Assembly: GCA_021779695.1 (NCBI GenBank)
Contig: JAJYAE010000240.1
Location: 1 to 6,764 of the forward strand
Length of the DNA: 6,764 nt
Direction: 5' to 3'
Origin: Acidobacteriota bacterium
GTDB lineage: Bacteria; Acidobacteriota; Terriglobia; Terriglobales; Acidobacteriaceae
Below the pieces are notes generated by a model. That model saw nothing but the letters and a program-made list of their open reading frames with translations, was not told where the DNA came from and did no database searches. Of this stretch, positions 5,854 to 6,764 are shown piece after piece; positions within the stretch are counted from its first letter, which is position 1, and the number at the start of each line of letters is the position of its first letter. Made by a program: the position numbers and the translations under genes.

Positions 5854-5881
5854 AACCCCGGGGCTGGAGTGCCCCGAGGTT
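5854..5881 (-). terminator. Intrinsic terminator of the S41 protease gene
   Basis: AACCCCGGGGC (5854-5864) pairs with GCCCCGAGGTT (5871-5881) around a six-base loop, with ten of eleven positions paired and one C-A mismatch. On the minus strand the stem is followed by CTTTCTTGTT, a T-rich tail, and it begins 27 bases after the protease stop codon. The plus strand also has TTTT after the stem, so it could act in both directions, but no plus-strand gene ends here. Confidence 0.75.
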
Positions 5882-5908
5882 TTGTGTATCCGTGGGAGGA
5901 CGGCGGGG

Positions 5909-6764
5909 TTATTTCCCGAGGCCGTCGGTCTTGTGGTAGTTGGGATAGTGCGGAACGGGAATGGCCGGGACCGGGTTGGCCTTGAGCTCGTCGAGGACGG
6001 TTTGCACGCCGGTTTCGAGCTGCTGGTCGCGGCCTGCGGCTACTTCCTTTGGCAGCAGGTCTACGGTGATGTCGGGCGGGATGCCGTGGTTTTCGACTTC
6101 CCAGTCACCATGGAGGCCGTAGATGGCGTAGCGCGGAGCCATGACGCGGCCGCCGTCGAGCAGCGGCGGGAAGCCGCCGATGCCGACGAGTCCGCCCCAG
6201 GTGCGGGTGCCGATGAGCTTGCCGATGCCGGCCTTGCGGAAGTACCAGGGCATGGCGTCGCCGCCGGAGCCGGAGTTCTGGTTGATGAGCATGACCTTGG
6301 GTCCGAAGATGGCTCCGACGGGGTCGTGGATGGGCTTGCCGTCGCGCTCGATGGCGCCGGAGAGCGGGAAGCGCTTGAGGACATCGACGATGTAGTCGGC
6401 GATGGAGCCGCCCTCGTTCCAGCGCTCGTCGAGGACGAGGGCCTGCTTGTCGAGCTGGGCGTAGAAGTAGCGGTTGAAGCTGTTGTAGCCGGAGCCGCCG
6501 GTGTTGGGCATGTAGACGTAGGCGACCTTGCCGCCGGAGAGCTCATCGACCTTGCGGCGGTTGGCCTCGACCCAGTCGATGTTGCGCAGGCCGTCCTCGT
6601 CGGGGATGGGAACGACGGTGACGTCGCGTGCGTCTTTGCCGTCTGGGGTGGGGCCGACGCGGAGCACGGTCTGCTTGCCGGCGGTGCCGTTGAAGGCCTG
6701 ATAGATGTTGTCTGTTGCGAGCAACTGGCGGCCGTTGACGGCGAGCAGGTACTCGCCCTGCTTG
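5909..6764 (-). CDS. S41 / tricorn-like serine protease, C-terminal part only
   Basis: The reading frame runs off the right edge, so only the last 284 codons are seen; the true start is outside the window and the internal TTG at 6724 is not a start. The visible part begins in a PDZ domain (GEYLLAVNGRQL, about residues 4-15 of the fragment), then enters the S41 core. Residues after KVAYVYMPNTGG form the substrate-binding region. GSGGDAMPWYFR (about 165-176) holds the likely nucleophile Ser166 with Asp169, and GTRTWGGLVGIGG follows. Glu224 in WEVENHGIPPD fits the glutamate of the tricorn Ser-His-Ser-Glu tetrad. The preceding Ser-His pair would lie upstream, off the window. Family knowledge suggests a protein of about 1,000 residues with N-terminal PD40 propellers that degrades peptides, but export cannot be judged here. 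A terminator follows the stop codon. Confidence 0.93.
   Translation of the reverse strand, partial: KQGEYLLAVNGRQLLATDNIYQAFNGTAGKQTVLRVGPTPDGKDARDVTVVPIPDEDGLRNIDWVEANRRKVDELSGGKVAYVYMPNTGGSGYNSFNRYFYAQLDKQALVLDERWNEGGSIADYIVDVLKRFPLSGAIERDGKPIHDPVGAIFGPKVMLINQNSGSGGDAMPWYFRKAGIGKLIGTRTWGGLVGIGGFPPLLDGGRVMAPRYAIYGLHGDWEVENHGIPPDITVDLLPKEVAAGRDQQLETGVQTVLDELKANPVPAIPVPHYPNYHKTDGLGK

Noticed and set aside
6061..6546. A Ser/Pro/Ala-rich minus-strand frame within the S41 gene
   Set aside because: It is a frame-shifted shadow of the protease core, with a composition typical of an off-frame reading of GC-rich codons.

Overview
The window looks like a chromosomal segment of a GC-rich Acidobacteriota bacterium, probably of the Terriglobia/Acidobacteriaceae type. 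This is an inference from gene content, with no phylogeny behind it. The markers are a winged-helix / one-transmembrane / WD40-like (PD40) propeller regulator, a small secreted protein of the "IPFAF...LPAGTY" type, a tricorn-like S41 protease and a Tat-exported sulfatase.

Layout. Positions 1-288 (+) are the 3' three-quarters of the RNase P RNA gene (rnpB), cut by the window edge. A GC-rich hairpin (305-335) and a long palindromic array of a 9-bp repeat (355-459) follow. dut (511-945, +) encodes a complete trimeric dUTPase and is followed at once by four 7-bp CAGCT repeats. A formylglycine-dependent sulfatase with a Tat leader lies at 1056-2567 (+). The convergent gap 2568-2797 holds two structured inverted repeats. 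On the minus strand, read from right to left, come the C-terminal 284 codons of an S41/tricorn-type protease (5909-6764, start off the window), its terminator (5854-5881), a 742-residue wHTH-TM-propeller protein (3456-5684) with a recognisable extended -10 promoter, and a 141-residue secreted protein (2798-3223). No gene-free stretch exceeds 300 bases; the gaps are about 110 to 235 bases.

How the genes relate. There is no obvious single pathway. rnpB and dut are housekeeping genes. The sulfatase, the secreted protein, the membrane regulator and the S41 protease fit a cell-envelope/extracytoplasmic lifestyle of polymer and peptide scavenging. The regulator and the secreted protein lie on the same strand 232 bp apart and might be functionally linked, but the gap contains its own promoter-like and ribosome-binding signals, so an operon is not assured.

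I found no CRISPR array, transposase, integrase, tRNA, phage gene or defence system, and no clear evidence of an undescribed multi-gene system. The features most worth a second look are the 9-bp palindromic repeat array, the AT-rich leader with two tiny overlapping reading frames before the secreted-protein gene, the alternative pairings in the regulator's 5' leader, and the sulfatase's non-standard metal-ligand motif.
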